DNA of 64,000 nucleotides from Megamerina dolium (Eukaryota > Arthropoda > Insecta > Diptera > Megamerinidae). Each line of letters begins with the position of its first letter. Position 1 is the first letter of the stretch. Positions 48,541-60,851 of the stretch are shown piece by piece. The notes beneath the pieces were generated by a model that saw only the letters and a list, made by a program, of their open reading frames with translations, searched no databases and was not told where the DNA came from. Position numbers and translations under genes: made by a program. The DNA is taken from contig OY978530.1 in NCBI GenBank assembly GCA_963854835.1, positions 18,450,233 to 18,514,232 of the forward strand. The letters run 5' to 3'.

Positions 48541-49888
48541 AGATGGCCAGCATAAGAGTTGCTCAAATTAATCTCGGCCGCCTCGGCAGTCGTCGACTTG
48601 CGTCATCCAACCTGAGCATAGTGCTATCCCAGGAACCTTGGGTATTCAGGGGCCAAATCAGAGGTTTGGCTGCATCCAATTCGTAAACCCAAGAGCTTAC
48701 ATAATACTAACGAAAAATATGAAATACGTGGGTCTTCCAGAGTTCCTCTCTAGAGATCTTGTAGCGGTGCAGATTCCGGTCAACATCAATGGGTGTACAC
48801 GTGACATAATATTCGCATCAGGATACCTACCGGGGGATGATGCTTTTGCTCCACCCAAGCTGGTCTACAAACTGGTTGAGTACAGTAAAAGGAAGAAGAA
48901 ACCTCTAATACTTGGATGTGACGCCAATGCGCATAACGAGGCATAGAAGAGCACAGATACCAACAAGCGTCGTGAGTACCTTCTTGTATTTATCTTAAAA
49001 ATAAATTAGAAATTTTAAATGTGGATGATACACCAACTTTTGTAACTAGCGTACGGAAAGAAGTCCTGGATCTAACCTTAAGAAACACCTGGGGCTTTAG
49101 TCTTGTTAGGAATTGGGTAGTATCCAACGAACCATCAACGTCCGACCACAGAATATTGCGATTTGACATAGAAGGGGAGCAATTACTGCAAAAAATTGTA
49201 AGGAATCCGAAAACACAAACTGGGAAAAATACTTAAACAATATGAATGCAAAACTAAGACAACTAATATTAGGCGACTGTATCAGAAATGAAAAACAACT
49301 AGAAACTACGGTAGAAAGTTTCAATGAGTTAATTATTGACTCCTATGAGGATAGTTGTCCAATAAGCAAGGTGAGCTCTACCAAGGATGTACCTTGGTGG
49401 AACAATTACCTAATGAAACTAGAACGGAGGTTCGAAGATTATCAACTAGATAAAAAAACGGGGGAATAGACCAAATACAGAATAACTCTAACACTCTACA
49501 ATAAAGAGATTAGGGAAGCAAAAATCAAAAGTTTCAGAAACTTCTGCGAAAGCATTGAACACACCACTCAGGTGTCAAAACTCTATAAAGTGTTAGCCAA
49601 AGGCAGTAGTATATCATCCACCATCCTTAAAAAGAGAGATGGTTCCATCATGGAAAACGAAGAAGAAGAAATGGTCAAATTACTTCTTAACACACACTTC
49701 CCAGGATCTTCCACATTCGTGGCAGCAGGTACAGAATATGTGGAAAACCTGGGAAGAATAAGCAGGAATGAATGGATCTTGGCAAGTGAAATTTGCATAG
49801 AACCTCGGATCAGATGGGCAATTAACACCTCTAAACCATTGAAATAACCTGAAGTATACGGTATTTTTCCTGCCTTACTTCAGAAGGT
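48541..49888 (+). pseudogene. LOA LINE ORF2: endonuclease and RT start (copy 1)
   Basis: Begins MASIRVAQINLGRLGSRRLA with the APE-endonuclease N-terminus; VLSQEPWV holds the catalytic QEPW. After a shift, IIFASGYLPGDDAFAPPKLV and LILGCDANAHNEA follow, then (after stops in an A-rich spot) TPTFVTSVRKEVLDLTLRNT and SDHRILRFDI, the last catalytic SDH. The RT domain only begins before LTR-B cuts it. Three of the frame changes lie in A-runs. Confidence 0.75.
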
Positions 49889-50717
49889 TGTTGCGAGCCA
49901 AAATATGAAATATGCACATATGCGTATTTTGCCTCGCGACATATTTCCCGAAATTGTGAAATACATATTTATGCATACACATACCAACATTGCTCGAAGT
50001 TGTGATATACACAATCCATACTAATATTACTTATAATTGTGAAATGGTAGAACATTGAGCCAACTGAGTTGCAGTTGGGGGTGAAAAAGCTAACAAAGCA
50101 CTTTCCCACACATTTCGTAGTTCTGCACTTACGTAAGCATACATATTTAGACATTCCACGATAACTAAACTCACGTGGACTGCTCATGTGTGTGAATATC
50201 AAAAAGTTGCTTTCTCACATAATGGGTGCATACATACGCACATGTGGAGTACATCGATCGTGTACATACGTACACACATTATACATACACACATGTGTTG
50301 TGAATATATTATTGTATGTTATATGTTGATATGTGGGTAGATTGATATGTGGCTAGTGTTAGAAAAATGGTATATAAGCTGCTAGCTTACTGAATGCAGT
50401 GGCTTTTCAGTTGTGAGTCTTGTACCGAGTTGTGAAGTACTAGCTTGTAAGAAATTGTAAAATACGGCGATCCTTACGAGGCCCTCCAGTATTAGTGTAA
50501 AAGTGTATAATTGAAAGTAATACCAGGAATAAAGCGAAACCCCAAAATCGCAAGTATCGTATAATTGATAAAGTATAATTGTTTTATTTCAGCTAACTAG
50601 TGTGATAGTCTCGAAGGACATTTAGGAGCTTAGGTCTTGGTGCGAATCTTGTGCGTTACATCCTTGAGTCTAGCCGTTAGGTACTTAGTGAGTGTTGTGG
50701 AAAAATAGTACACAACA
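49889..50717 (+). repeat. LTR-B, complete (829 bp)
   Basis: TGTTGCGAGCCAAAATATG at the start and GTACACAACA at the end. It has a TATA box TATATAAGCT at 50371-50380 and AATAAA at 50528-50533, so promoter and polyadenylation signals are in the usual order. It is followed by a primer site and gag, so this is a 5' LTR. Confidence 0.8.
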
Positions 50718-50720
50718 TTT

Positions 50721-50738
50721 TGGGGCAGCCGGTAAGAT
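50721..50738 (+). promoter_or_regulatory. Primer binding site of LTR-B element
   Basis: TGGGGCAGCCGGTAAGAT, four bases after the LTR. It is very similar to the LTR-C primer site (TGGCGCAGGCGGTAGGAT), suggesting the two families use the same tRNA. Confidence 0.65.
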
Positions 50739-50830
50739 ACTGCGAAATATCTTGTATATACAAGGTGTTTTACGTTCAACGTTTAACGTAGTGTAGGACC
50801 TAGTTATAGTGTGTGTTTGACCAAAAGTCA

Positions 50831-51289
50831 AATGGACACTAAAACCTATGAAGCAATAGCAAGGAAACTAGACGTTGCAATAACCGAGTCAATCGACATC
50901 GTGTGGAGCTTGATAAGCAACACAGCACATACGAGCATTTCCAGCTCATAAAATCAAAGGTACAGCACGGAAAGGTGCTAAATCCAATAAAGGAATTAGA
51001 CGCCACGTTATACAAGTTATACGATCTATTCAAAAGTCAGGCTGAAGCAGCCTTAAGACAAAAAAAAACCATTTAGAGGCAGCAGAGATACAAATTAGGG
51101 CTCTGAGACTTCAGATCGCAAAACAGGGATCCGACGCGGAACAGCTAGAAGTAGAGATTACTAAGATTCTTAATATAAATAAGGAATTAGAAGATTTACT
51201 AAAAGAAAAGGGCATTTCAGAATAATTTATAGAGAAAAGCCTTAGAACCTGGATTGACTCTGAGCAGCTAAGTGCATTCCAGGCAAAAG
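50831..51289 (+). pseudogene. LTR-B gag N-terminus, decayed
   Basis: Starts MDTKTYEAIARKLDVAITES. Across several frameshifts it follows the same coiled-coil plan as LTR-C gag (IVWSLI, KSKVQHGKVL, AALR, AEIQIRALRLQIAKQG, ELEDLLKEKGISE, DSEQLSAFQA). It stops at 51289, where LOA LINE sequence begins. Capsid, nucleocapsid and pol of this element are missing. Confidence 0.7.
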
Positions 51290-53382
51290 AGGCATAGAAG
51301 AGCACAGATACCAACAAGCGTCGTAAGTACCTTCTTGTATTTATATTAAAAATAAATTAGAAATTTTAAATGTGGATGATGCACCAACTTTCGTAACTAG
51401 CATACGAAAAGAAGTCCTGGATCTAACCTTAGGAAATACCTGGGGCTTTAGTCTTGTTAGGAATTGGGTAGTATCCAACGAACCACCAACGTCCGACCAC
51501 AGAATATTGCGATTTGACATAGAAGGGGAGCAATTACTGCAAAAAATTGTAAGGAATCCGCAAACACAAACTGGGAAAAATACTTAAACAATATGAATGA
51601 AAACCTAAGACAACTAATATTAGGCGACTGTATCAGAAATGAAATACAACTAGAAACTACGGTAGAAAGTTATTGACTCCTATGAGGATAGTTGTCCAAT
51701 AAGCAAGGTGAGCTCTACCAAGGATGTACCTTGGTGAAGCAATGATCTAATGAAACTAGAACGGAGGTTCGAAGATTATTAACTAGATAAAAAACGGGGG
51801 AATAGACCGAATACAGAAGAACTCTAACACTCTACAATAAAGAGATTAGGCAAGCAAAAAGCAAAAGTTTCAGAAACTTCTGCGAAAGCATTGAGCACAC
51901 CACTCAGGTGTCAAAACTCTATAAAGTGTTAGCCAAAGGCAGTAGTATATCATCCACCATCCTTAAAAAAGGAGATGGTTCCATCACGGAAAACGAAGAA
52001 GAAGAAATGGTCAAATTACTTTTTAACACACACTTAACAGGATCTTCCACATTCGTGGCAGCAGGTACAGAATATGTGGAAAACAGGGATGAATGGATCT
52101 TGGCAAATTTACACAGAACCCCGGATCAGATGGGCAATTAACTTCTTTAAACCATTGAAATAACCTGAAGTAAAGGGAATTTTTCCTGCCTTACTTCAGA
52201 AGGGTATAGAGCAGCTTTTAGGTCCATTGACGAGAATAGGTTACAAGCAAAACCAACTATAGTACCATTCACACGGAAGCATAAACTTACGCATCATAAA
52301 CCTATCCGTTTAGACGGTGTAGAGATAGAACATTAGAAAGTAGTAAAATTCTTAGGTACCCACTTAGACCAGAAATGATTGTGGAAAACTCACATTGAGG
52401 AGATAAAACAGAAAGCTATCAAAATTTTCATGACGTGTAGAATTATTGCAGGTAAAAGTTGGGGATGTACATCAAAAATTCTACGATGGATATATACAGC
52501 AATTGTCAGGCCAATGATAACCTACGAGGCATTAGTCTGGGAAAAGTGCACTCTTAGCAAGATACAAAGACTTTCATGTGTATGTATCACGGGACCTATG
52601 CAAGCATGTCCAACGACATCAATGGAGATACTGTTGGATCTTACTCCCCTTCATATTTACATCCAGTCCCATGCGAGGAGGTCGATTTTGAGCTGGGAAC
52701 AATATCAGCACAGGTAGTTATCTAAACCGAAGGAAGATAGAACTTCTCGCTGAGCAACTTCCTGAAATCTCGATGCCAAGGGACTCGATACTTCCAACGT
52801 TCATCTTTAAGAAACATTTTAAAACTGAACTTAGTAGTAAAAAAAATTGGGAAGGTATATCAAAAACATACAAGGTAAACCAGTGCATGATACCATGATA
52901 CACCGACGGCTCCCTCACCGTCGATGCAGCCGGGAGAGGTGTATTCGGACCAGGGAAAAGATACTCTGAACCATTAGGTAAGAACACCTCAATCTTTCAA
53001 GCGGAAGTGTACGTGATAGATAGATAGAACAACTTGAGAATCATTACGAGATTATTAACAGGGCACCGTAGGCTGAATTATCACCTTACAGAGTGATAAT
53101 AAGACCGCACAACATGTGATAGGAACTTGTTCCGCACTGATGCACAAAAGAAGGAAATACCTGAGAGATTGCATCATGCCCGAGGATGAACTTAGACTCT
53201 GTGAAGTAGGACCAATACTAAAATTCATCGAGGAAACTGGGCTAAAAGACACTCTAGCTCCGCGAAGGGGGCACAATAGAACTTATAGGTCGGGCTGCAA
53301 CATCCCTCCAACGATAATAATTAGAAGACAAGATACAACAGCGAGATATATATTGATAGCAATTATGATTGCTTACACTTGA
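51290..53382 (+). pseudogene. LOA LINE ORF2, copy 2: endonuclease, RT ends, RNase H
   Basis: 51290-52200 duplicates 48939-49888 with scattered differences and the same A-run shifts. Unlike copy 1 it continues: the RT core is deleted (after GPLTRI at about 52245), then the thumb KPTIVPFTRKHKL, KVVKFLGTHLDQK and RIIAGKSWGCTSKILRWIYT follow. Then comes an RNase H-like segment with YTDGSLTVDAAGRGVFGPGK and SIFQAEVYVI, as in LOA elements, and the C-terminal LLTGHRRLNYHL region to ~53300. It has many stops and no intact enzyme. Confidence 0.75.
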
Positions 53383-53961
53383 AACCAGAGATGGCTTGTT
53401 TATGTGTGTGAGAGACAATTAGTGGCAATGAATGTTATACACCAAGCAAATACTCTGAGAGAAATAAAGGTAATTTGTAGAAGTATATAGAACAATTGTG
53501 AGAGAAAGTGTCAGGTTAGAAATGTAAAATTTAGAGAGAAAAAGTTTGCGTAACAAATCTTCCGTTTCCGTGCACAGGTGCCAAATTGTATATCCAGAAA
53601 ATGTCTGGTAAGTGTTCTCTCAAAGAGGCGAAATCGTTCGTTGGGAGAGTGACGTATAAGACTGCACTTGAGCAAGTGTATAAGTTATTATTAAATTGTG
53701 CAATTATCGTATGGAATACGTAATTTGGTATAAATTCGCTATAATTTGTGCAATTATAAATTATTATACAGTATGTACAATAACATGAGCGCGACCCGAA
53801 TAAAAGCTCGTTTTTTTATTCATACAACTTCCCAGACACCCTTTTACTCATTGGGTGGATTCTAAATATGTGATATACAACACATTTGTTGTTGCTAAAC
53901 ATCAGCACATAGAAAATAATTTTTTGTATAATTTGTATACTTTTGTATAATTTGTATGCGT
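53383..53961 (+). other. No gene; possible LTR-like segment
   Basis: No frame recognised. A region with AATAAAAGCTCG at about 53800 and an ACCC-rich end could be part of an LTR, but I see no partner. Confidence 0.3.
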
Positions 53962-54313
53962 GGGTGCCGTAGCTCAGTGGTTAGTGTGTTCGACTTCTGA
54001 TCCGTAGGTTGTGGTTCAATACCCGGCTGATGCATAACAAATTTAATATCGAAAAGATTTTTCTTTCGAACGGTACCCACCTGTCGGAAATTCTTCCGAC
54101 AATAACAACTTGCCATGAAAAAGCTTCTAAAAAGGACTCTGTGACAAAGCTCAGAAAAAGTGATGTCACAAGTGTTCTGCCGTTCGGAACCGGCTAAAAT
54201 AAGTAGGTCCATTCTAATACTGTCCAAAATTTAGAACGCACAACAGTAATGGAAGAGAAGCTCGGCCAATGAGCCCTTTGGGGCTTTAAGTGTCACATAT
54301 TTATTTATTTTTT
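53962..54313 (+). repeat. SINE, full length with target duplication
   Basis: Complete head, body and T/A-rich tail. Flanks TATAATTTGTATGCGT (left) and TATAATTTGTATACGTG (right) form a ~16-bp target-site duplication with one change. A small deletion (GGCAAGCAATT) lies in the body. Confidence 0.9.
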
Positions 54314-54329
54314 TATAATTTGTATACGT

Positions 54330-55965
54330 GTATGTATACAGATAAACGCAAAGTACTTATGGACAATCCATACGCGATCTTCCACCTTGTCGTTGGTGTA
54401 GGGGCTGAGTACAGTTAAAGATTCTCGGTGTAAAAACCCAGATGAGACTAAAAACCAGAAGAAGATCAGGGCTGGACTAAGATGTGTAACCAAACCGTGC
54501 CGAGAGTCAGCTTATCTGGGGGCCCTAGTCGCGAACGGTAGTATCCGGATACCAGGCGCCCTCCGGATCAGCGAGCCTTACCTGCGTAACGCTTTGGTAA
54601 GATGTGTTGGGGAACGGGTAACGTTTGTCTGCGTCTCAAAAATCGTCATCCGAAGGACGGAAACGAGAACACGCTGAAAGCAGGAGATATGGAGTAGAAT
54701 CTCGGACTTGAAGCCGTGGCCGACGCTACACTCATCCTACAGCTCGGCGACGACGAAGCGCAAAAGATGGTGGTTGAGGCGTGCGGAGAGTCTGCTACTG
54801 CAGCGACACCTGCACGCAAGAGCACTGCAAATGATGGGGGAAGGTTCTGCAATTCAACCTCCAACACAGTAAGGTGGCCTCGGCCAAACTGCTACTCACA
54901 CTGAAGGAGGGCAGCTATGACGTGGTTTTAATACAAGAACCTTGGCTATTCTCTGGTAACAAGGTTTCTGGACTGGGATGAAACAGTGGCAAGGAAGACC
55001 AGATCTCCTTCCTAATTTCAGCTCGGATGACCTGACGGTAGTTGCTATTGATGCGGTGATGGGCCAGGACTTCTCGCCTTCTGCGCTATGGTACATGCCG
55101 TTTACGCACCTCTCACGGAGCTTCGAATACTTGTGGTGGACGCCTGTAAACGAAAACGGAAGGTGGTGGTAGTTGCGGACGCGAATTCGCACCACCCCCA
55201 ATGGGGCAGTAAGGATACAAACGAACGTGGTAAATGCCTTTTTAACTATATATTTCAGTATAAGATAAGTATACCAGGTGTAACGCTATATTTCGGTAAA
55301 AAAAAAACCCCATGGCTCGTAAACGTATGGAAATGGCTTGCTGAGTAACACCTAACTGTTCGGCAAGCATTTTTTGCGTTTGGGTGTCGTCCTCATCCAA
55401 AAGACCCTGCAAAACATGGTCCTCAACTTTTCTGGGTCTATTTTCACGCTTCTTGTCACTCAATTTAATACGGCCTTCTTTGAACCGACCAAACCAGCGC
55501 ACTGTCACCATAGGCCTCCACAAGCATTCGATGCGACTCAGTAGCAGATTTCTTCAAACTGAAGCAAAAAAGTAGAGCTACCCGCATATGTTCTTTTTCT
55601 GACACGAAACTAGACATGATTATACGAGGAAAAATGTATGTTGTTATATGAAATCACTGAAGATGTTTACTAATTGATGTAAACAGATGTCGAACTCATA
55701 AAAAAAGGATGCACAGTCGATAATAGCTCAATATGCTCACTAACGCCATCTACGAGCAAACAGCGGATTTAAGCTTGTACACCTGGTAGTGAATAGAGGG
55801 AACATTCCAACATACAGGTGTCCAACGTCAGAAGACGTGTTGGATATCACTCTCTTTTATGGTGATATGACGGTTTCAGACTGCAGGGTGCTTACGCAAC
55901 CCTCCTTTTCGGATCACAGTTACATAAGTTTTAAAAAATACTCGTTGAGCAAAAACGGCATTTTA
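54330..55965 (+). pseudogene. LINE 5' region and endonuclease, split by mariner
   Basis: 5' part with a GC-rich leader, then LLQFNLQHSKVASAKLLLTL, YDVVLIQEPWLF (catalytic region of the APE endonuclease), VVVADANSHHPQWGS and NYIFQYKISI. A mariner interrupts here (55274-55786), then NIPTYRCPTSEDVLDITLFY and FSDHSYISF complete the domain. Several frame changes occur. It belongs to the I/Jockey superfamily, R1- or LOA-like. At about 55965 it is cut by LTR-C pol. Confidence 0.65.
55274..55786 (-). mobile_element. Short mariner inside LINE endonuclease
   Basis: Inverted ends CCAGGTGTAACGC / CTTGTACACCTGG (core CCAGGTGTA), with TA on each side (55272-55273 and 55787-55788). Minus-strand frames give a mariner HTH (SVSEKEH-like start, SATESHRMLVEAYGDSALV, WFGRFKEGRIKLSDKKRENR, LAEQLGVTQQAISIRLRAMG). 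The catalytic domain is missing: this 513-bp element keeps only the N-terminal part. Confidence 0.8.
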
Positions 55966-55973
55966 TGACTACC

Positions 55974-58740
55974 TTTCAAACTACTGAACGAGGCTAATAG
56001 AATACTCTACAACAGTGAGATTGTAGTATCAGGGAGAACTATGAGGATAGTTCTCTTGAAGATAAACACTGATTTGGAAACGGTTATAGTGGAAAAACAG
56101 GAAGTTTCTCCCGGGATATTTTATGTACCAATACTGAATACAAGTACAAAATCGTACACTGTGAATAACGATACAAGAGTTAATATGGTTAAATTTAATC
56201 ATCTAGAGCATATAGAGTATGATACAGTTTCTAAAATAAATTGCGTTAGGGAAACGAGTAACTAGAAGAGTAACCCTCTAACCATTTCTAAAATATTAGA
56301 AATGGTTAAGTTAGATTCAAACCTAAATATGGAAGAAAGAAAATCGATGGAAGACATCTTCAAGTCATTTCACGATTTGGTTTATTTGGAAGGCGATAAA
56401 TGTCTTACACAACAGATATAGAGCACACGATACCAGTAAAGGCAGATCAAGCACCAATAAATCAGAGACAGTAGAGGTTACCAGAAGTGCATAAGGAAGA
56501 GATTAATAGGCAGGTAAATAAAACGTTGGAAGATGAACTAATCGTTCCCAGTTCTTCCCCATAGAATTCCCCAATAATATTACTTCCAAAGAAAGCGGGA
56601 AGCGATGGTAAAACAAAAGTGGAGACTAGTTGTTGATTTCAGAAAACTGAACGATGCCACCATTAAACAGGTTTTTCCAATTCCATGCATCGATGAGGTA
56701 CTGGATCAGTTGGAACATATTATATATTTGACTACACTTGATCTGGCCAGTGGATATCATCAAGTACTAATGGAAGAGTCTGATAGTTCAGGTGTAGGGC
56801 ATTATGAATTTCATAGAATGCCTTTTGGGTTAACGGGAGCACCTGTTACTTTTCAAAGATCAATGAATCATGCATTGACTGGACTTCGGGGAATAGATTT
56901 TTTTGTATATCTGGATGACATTGTTGTCTACGGCCGGAATTTGGAGCAACATGAATCGCGGTCGCGGAGATTGTTTGAACTCTTACGTAAACATAACTTA
57001 AAACTAAACACAGAGAAGTGTCAGTTTTTGCGAAAAGAGATAATTTCCATAGGACATAAATGCACTGAGGAAGGGGCATTGCCAGATCACAGTAAGGTAG
57101 AATGTGTCAAAAATATTCCTGTTCCAAGAAATAAGAAAGACGTTCAGGCGTTCTTAGGTTTAGTAAACTATTAACGAAAGTTTGTTGAAAATATGGCAGG
57201 CATGGCACTACCAATTAATAAGTTACTAAGGAAAGACGCAAAATTTGAATGGACCGAAAAATGTCAGAGAGCTTTGAAGGAGGCAATTTGCTCTCCACAT
57301 ATTTTAGAATATCCAGATTTTTCAGAACCCTTTGTGTTGATAACAGATGCGAGCAATGAAGCTTTGGGGGCAGTTCTATCGCAAGGTGAAATTGGAAAAG
57401 ATCGACCAATAACCTTTGCGAGCAGAGCACTTAGTGATACTGAGAAAAAATATCCCACCATTGAAAAGGAATTCTTGGCTATCTTGTGGGCTATAAAAAA
57501 TATCTACTGGGTAGACCATTCAAAGTCTACACTGACCATCAGCCCTTACGAGGAGTTGCCAATCTGAAAGACCAGACATCACATTTGGCACGTTTCAGAC
57601 ATAAACTACCTAACTACCTAACCGAATCAAGAGTCAACAATGGTTGTGACTCGTTCTATGGCAAGGAATAAAGTCGGTGAAACTGAAAGCCAAGAAGAGC
57701 CTGATGAAAGCTCTGGTGACGATATAGAACTATATGAAAATCCAGAAAATCAGGACAACAAGATCGCGGATCTTCTCACTAATGAAAAGGATATATCGAC
57801 GATACTTCGCAACTTTCATGATTAACCTTTAGGAGGGCGTCAGGGTGCTCTGAAAACTTATTTCAGGATTAGAAGACAGTATAGGTGGAAAGGTATGCGA
57901 AGCCATATTAAAGAACATGTTAAAAAATGTAAAAAATGTCAAACTAACAAGAGCTCGAGGGTTACGAAAATGCCAATGATATTAACTGAACACCATTTAA
58001 GCCATTTGAAAAGGTATATATGGACATGATAGGAATTCTTCCAGAAACGACATCTGGAAACATGTACATTCTTAGATTTGAAGATGATTTTTCCAATTTT
58101 TTTTTTTGTAGCACAGTAGTAAAATCGTTTTAGAACGAAGTTATTGAGCGTTATAACATACCAAAAATTTTAGTGACTGATATTGGTACGAATTTCAGTT
58201 CGCAATTGTTTTCCGATACATGCAAGATGCTGGGTGTTAAAAAATTACATATAACACCGTACCATCCACAAGCAAATGGTTCTTTAGAAATAAGCCACAG
58301 ACCTTTAGCAGAATATCTTTGGAGTTTTGTTAAAGAAGATGGGTCTAATTAGGACCAATGGTTAGCATCAGCGATGCATGTACACAATAACACTGTACAT
58401 ACTTCGAAAAAACGGACACCATTCAGTGTTCTATACGGTTTCAATATAGATGTGTTGACAAACTTAAAAACAAAAAGATCACCTTTGTACAATGCAGATG
58501 ATCAAAATAAGGTATTAAAATACCAATTACAAAGGTCACATGAGTTTGTGAGGGAATATCAGGAAAACGCAAAGAAATCAGCTAAAATTCAGTACGACAA
58601 TTGGGGATCCACCCAATAATTTTTAAAATAGGTGATAAAGTATTGTTCAGAAATCAGACCAGGAAAAATAAATTTAGTCCCATCTGAACTGATTGTGGTA
58701 AGAAATAAAAATGTTTTCAGTTAGGATATAAAATACAATA
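55974..58740 (+). pseudogene. LTR-C pol: protease end, RT, RNase H, integrase
   Basis: Domains in order, over several frames: post-protease region (56041-56265), RT (56605-57174) with [23 protein letters not shown] (motif A), MPFGLTGAPVTFQRSM and VYLDDIVVYG (catalytic YLDD intact), RNase H (57193-57567, VLITDASNEALGAVLS), the tether region VYTDHQPLRGV, integrase zinc domain (FHD..GG..GALKT, then CKKCQTNK) and core (TDIGTNFSS, GSLEISHRPLAEYL), and a C-terminal tail to ~58620. Stops at 57172 and elsewhere, and a shift near 57500, break it. It is homologous to the RT at 40.6 kb. Its 3' LTR is at 61802. Confidence 0.8.
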
Positions 58741-59527
58741 GTTTGAAGTAAGAACTATTAGTTAACGTTCAGGACATAGAATATGGGAAGTTGCCATGTT
58801 CATGTGTATAACCACATCTGTTGCAATGCATCGCTTAGAATTGTAATTCGGTGTGTGGATACTCATGAGCACGGGCGATTCAATTAATCAATCATTTGAA
58901 GCAATCAAATAGTTAAATTCAAGTTAGTATAGAAATACATAGGCTTAAGAAATCGTTATGAAAAATAGATCAGTCATAGCAATAAGAGACAGAAGTTATA
59001 AAATAAATGGAGAGAATTAACATAACGGGTTACCAGTCCATCTTAGACGTCCGTCTTAGTGCAGAAAAGATGGTTATTGCAACAGAAGGAAATTGCGACG
59101 TTGTTGTTATATTATACAATATGTAAAACAATGATGCGTTTCCCAAGTTTTAAATTTTTAGAAAGATAAATTAATATATAAAACTTATATTATATACAAT
59201 GTACATAAAAACCGTTTAAAGTAAAATTATGAAACTTTGTAAAAATATAACTACAAATTTTATAAAACAAAAGTCTAATTTATAAGAATATACTACGACT
59301 ATTATGTAGGTGTAATTATGAAAAATAAAAGCAAAAGTTTTAGAGTTTGTAGAAAATAATAGAATATGTATATTATTGGTAATCTTGCCATCTCAAGGAG
59401 AGTGGAACGTTGACACAGTAGAAAGACAACTTATCTAGCAAGGTTTAGACACACCGGAAAAGATTTAGACAGCGATGTTAACGGAGACCAAATAGGTAAT
59501 CGAGTTGAGGTTACATACATATACATA
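58741..59527 (+). other. LTR-C 3' region, env not recognised
   Basis: Between integrase and the 3' LTR, where related elements may carry an envelope gene. I see no signal peptide, furin site or long frame, so I make no call. It is AT-rich with many stops. Confidence 0.4.
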
Positions 59528-60851
59528 CAGTGTACCACTAAAGTCTTCGTACAGCAGCTAGTTGCAGTATCATTCATAAAAAACAATAATGTGTTCAAAG
59601 AATTTTGAACAAGTTTTAATGCAGCTCTGTTTATTAAACATTTATTATCAATATAGCAACAAAAACTAATACATTTTATTATTTTATTCAAAAGTTATTA
59701 ACTAAAAACACAAAAATAAAACCTTAACTTGCCTCCAATAAAGTCTTCGTACATTTAAAAAACAAATTAATGAAAAATCCTTAAAAACTATAGAACATTG
59801 TATTTCAGTATTTGGTTGGGTAGGCCTTATTTTTAATTACTGCTTTAAGGTGGTCTGGCATCGATTCCACAAGCTTTTGTGCATAGCTGCTCTCGATTTT
59901 GGACCATTCCTCCTGAAGAACCGATTTTAGCTGAGGTTTCGAAATGATATGATGAGTATATTCCACATATGCTCAATGGGATTGAGATCAGGACTCTATG
60001 GCGGTGTTTTGAGCAAATGTGGAGTATTGTATGCCAAGTACATCTTAGTGTTATGTGCCATGTGTTTAGGGTCATTATCTTGCTGAAAATAAAACTCTTT
60101 TGATATTTCCAATTTTTCAGCACTTGTCTTCAAGTGTTTTTTTAGAATATCAATATATGCACGATGATCCATGATGCCTTCAATTATTTCTAAATTTTGA
60201 ACGCCGCATTACACCGCCGCCACCGTGTTTTACAGTTTTTATTGTATGTTTTGGATTGTACGCTTCTCCCGGTCTTCTCCACACTCTAAGTCTGCCATCG
60301 GACCCAAAAATTTTATATTTGGACTCGTCAGAGAATATAACGTTGCGCCAGAACTCGAGGGATGCATTTTGATATTGGCAAGCGAAGTCCAAACGTAGGC
60401 CGTACTGATTTGGGCTTATCCTCTACGCGGCCCTCATATTTAAAGCGCCCGATTACTGACTGAACAGAAGAACGGCTCCGGGACACTAGCTTAGCTATTT
60501 CCGAGTATGATTTTTGCTCTTTCACATGCAAATTTATTATAATCTTTCGCTCTTCAACCGACAAGTATTTACCCGGCATTTTTCAATATATTTTACGCAA
60601 ATTTAACGTAAATTTAACGCCAACTAAGTGTACGAAAACTTTATTGGAGGCAAATTAACTACAGTTTTTTGTTTTTAGTTAATAACTTTTGAATAAACTA
60701 TTAAAATGTATTAGTTTTTGTTGCTATATTGATAATAAATGTTTAATAAACAGAGCTGCATTAAAACTTTTTCAAAATTTTTGAACGCATTATTGTTTTT
60801 TATGAATGATACTGAAACTAGCTGCTGTACGAAGACTTTAGTGGTACACTG
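59528..60851 (-). mobile_element. Second Tc1-like family (IR/DR type)
   Basis: Outer ends CAGTGTACCACTAAAGTCTT and AAGACTTTAGTGGTACACTG are perfect inverted repeats, flanked by TA. Inner copies TCCAATAAAGTCTTCGTACA (about 59734) and TGTACGAAAACTTTATTGGA (about 60629) give the same double-site layout as the other Tc1 family. It sits within the LTR-C 3' region. Confidence 0.9.
59845..60579 (-). pseudogene. Tc1-like transposase of the second family, broken
   Basis: Start MPGKYLSVEERKIIINLHVK at 60579, HTH (SYSEIAKLVSRSRSSVQSVI), then a gap of about 50-60 residues between the two HTH domains and the catalytic core. The core begins DFACQYQNASLEFWRNVIFS-DESKYKIFG (first Asp), KTVKHGGGGVM, then after a shift the second Asp block and a third region with SPDLNPIE-like order in other frames. 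Frameshifts and the deletion make it inactive. Confidence 0.75.

Larger units (their letters stand above)
46491..49888 (+). mobile_element. LOA-clade LINE, copy 1 (3' cut by LTR-B)
   Basis: 5' UTR of about 600 bp, ORF1, ORF2 endonuclease and the start of RT, ending at CTTCAGAAGG where LTR-B begins. It is GC-richer than its surroundings. ORFs are broken by single-base shifts. Confidence 0.8.

Noticed and set aside
54646..54867. Minus-strand 73-codon Ser/Ala-rich frame
   Set aside because: Antisense to the LINE 5' region, without domain or conservation signs.
55242..55523. Host gene for a mariner-like regulatory protein
   Set aside because: The frame lies inside a 513-bp element with TIRs and TA duplications and runs over its end; it is a truncated transposase.
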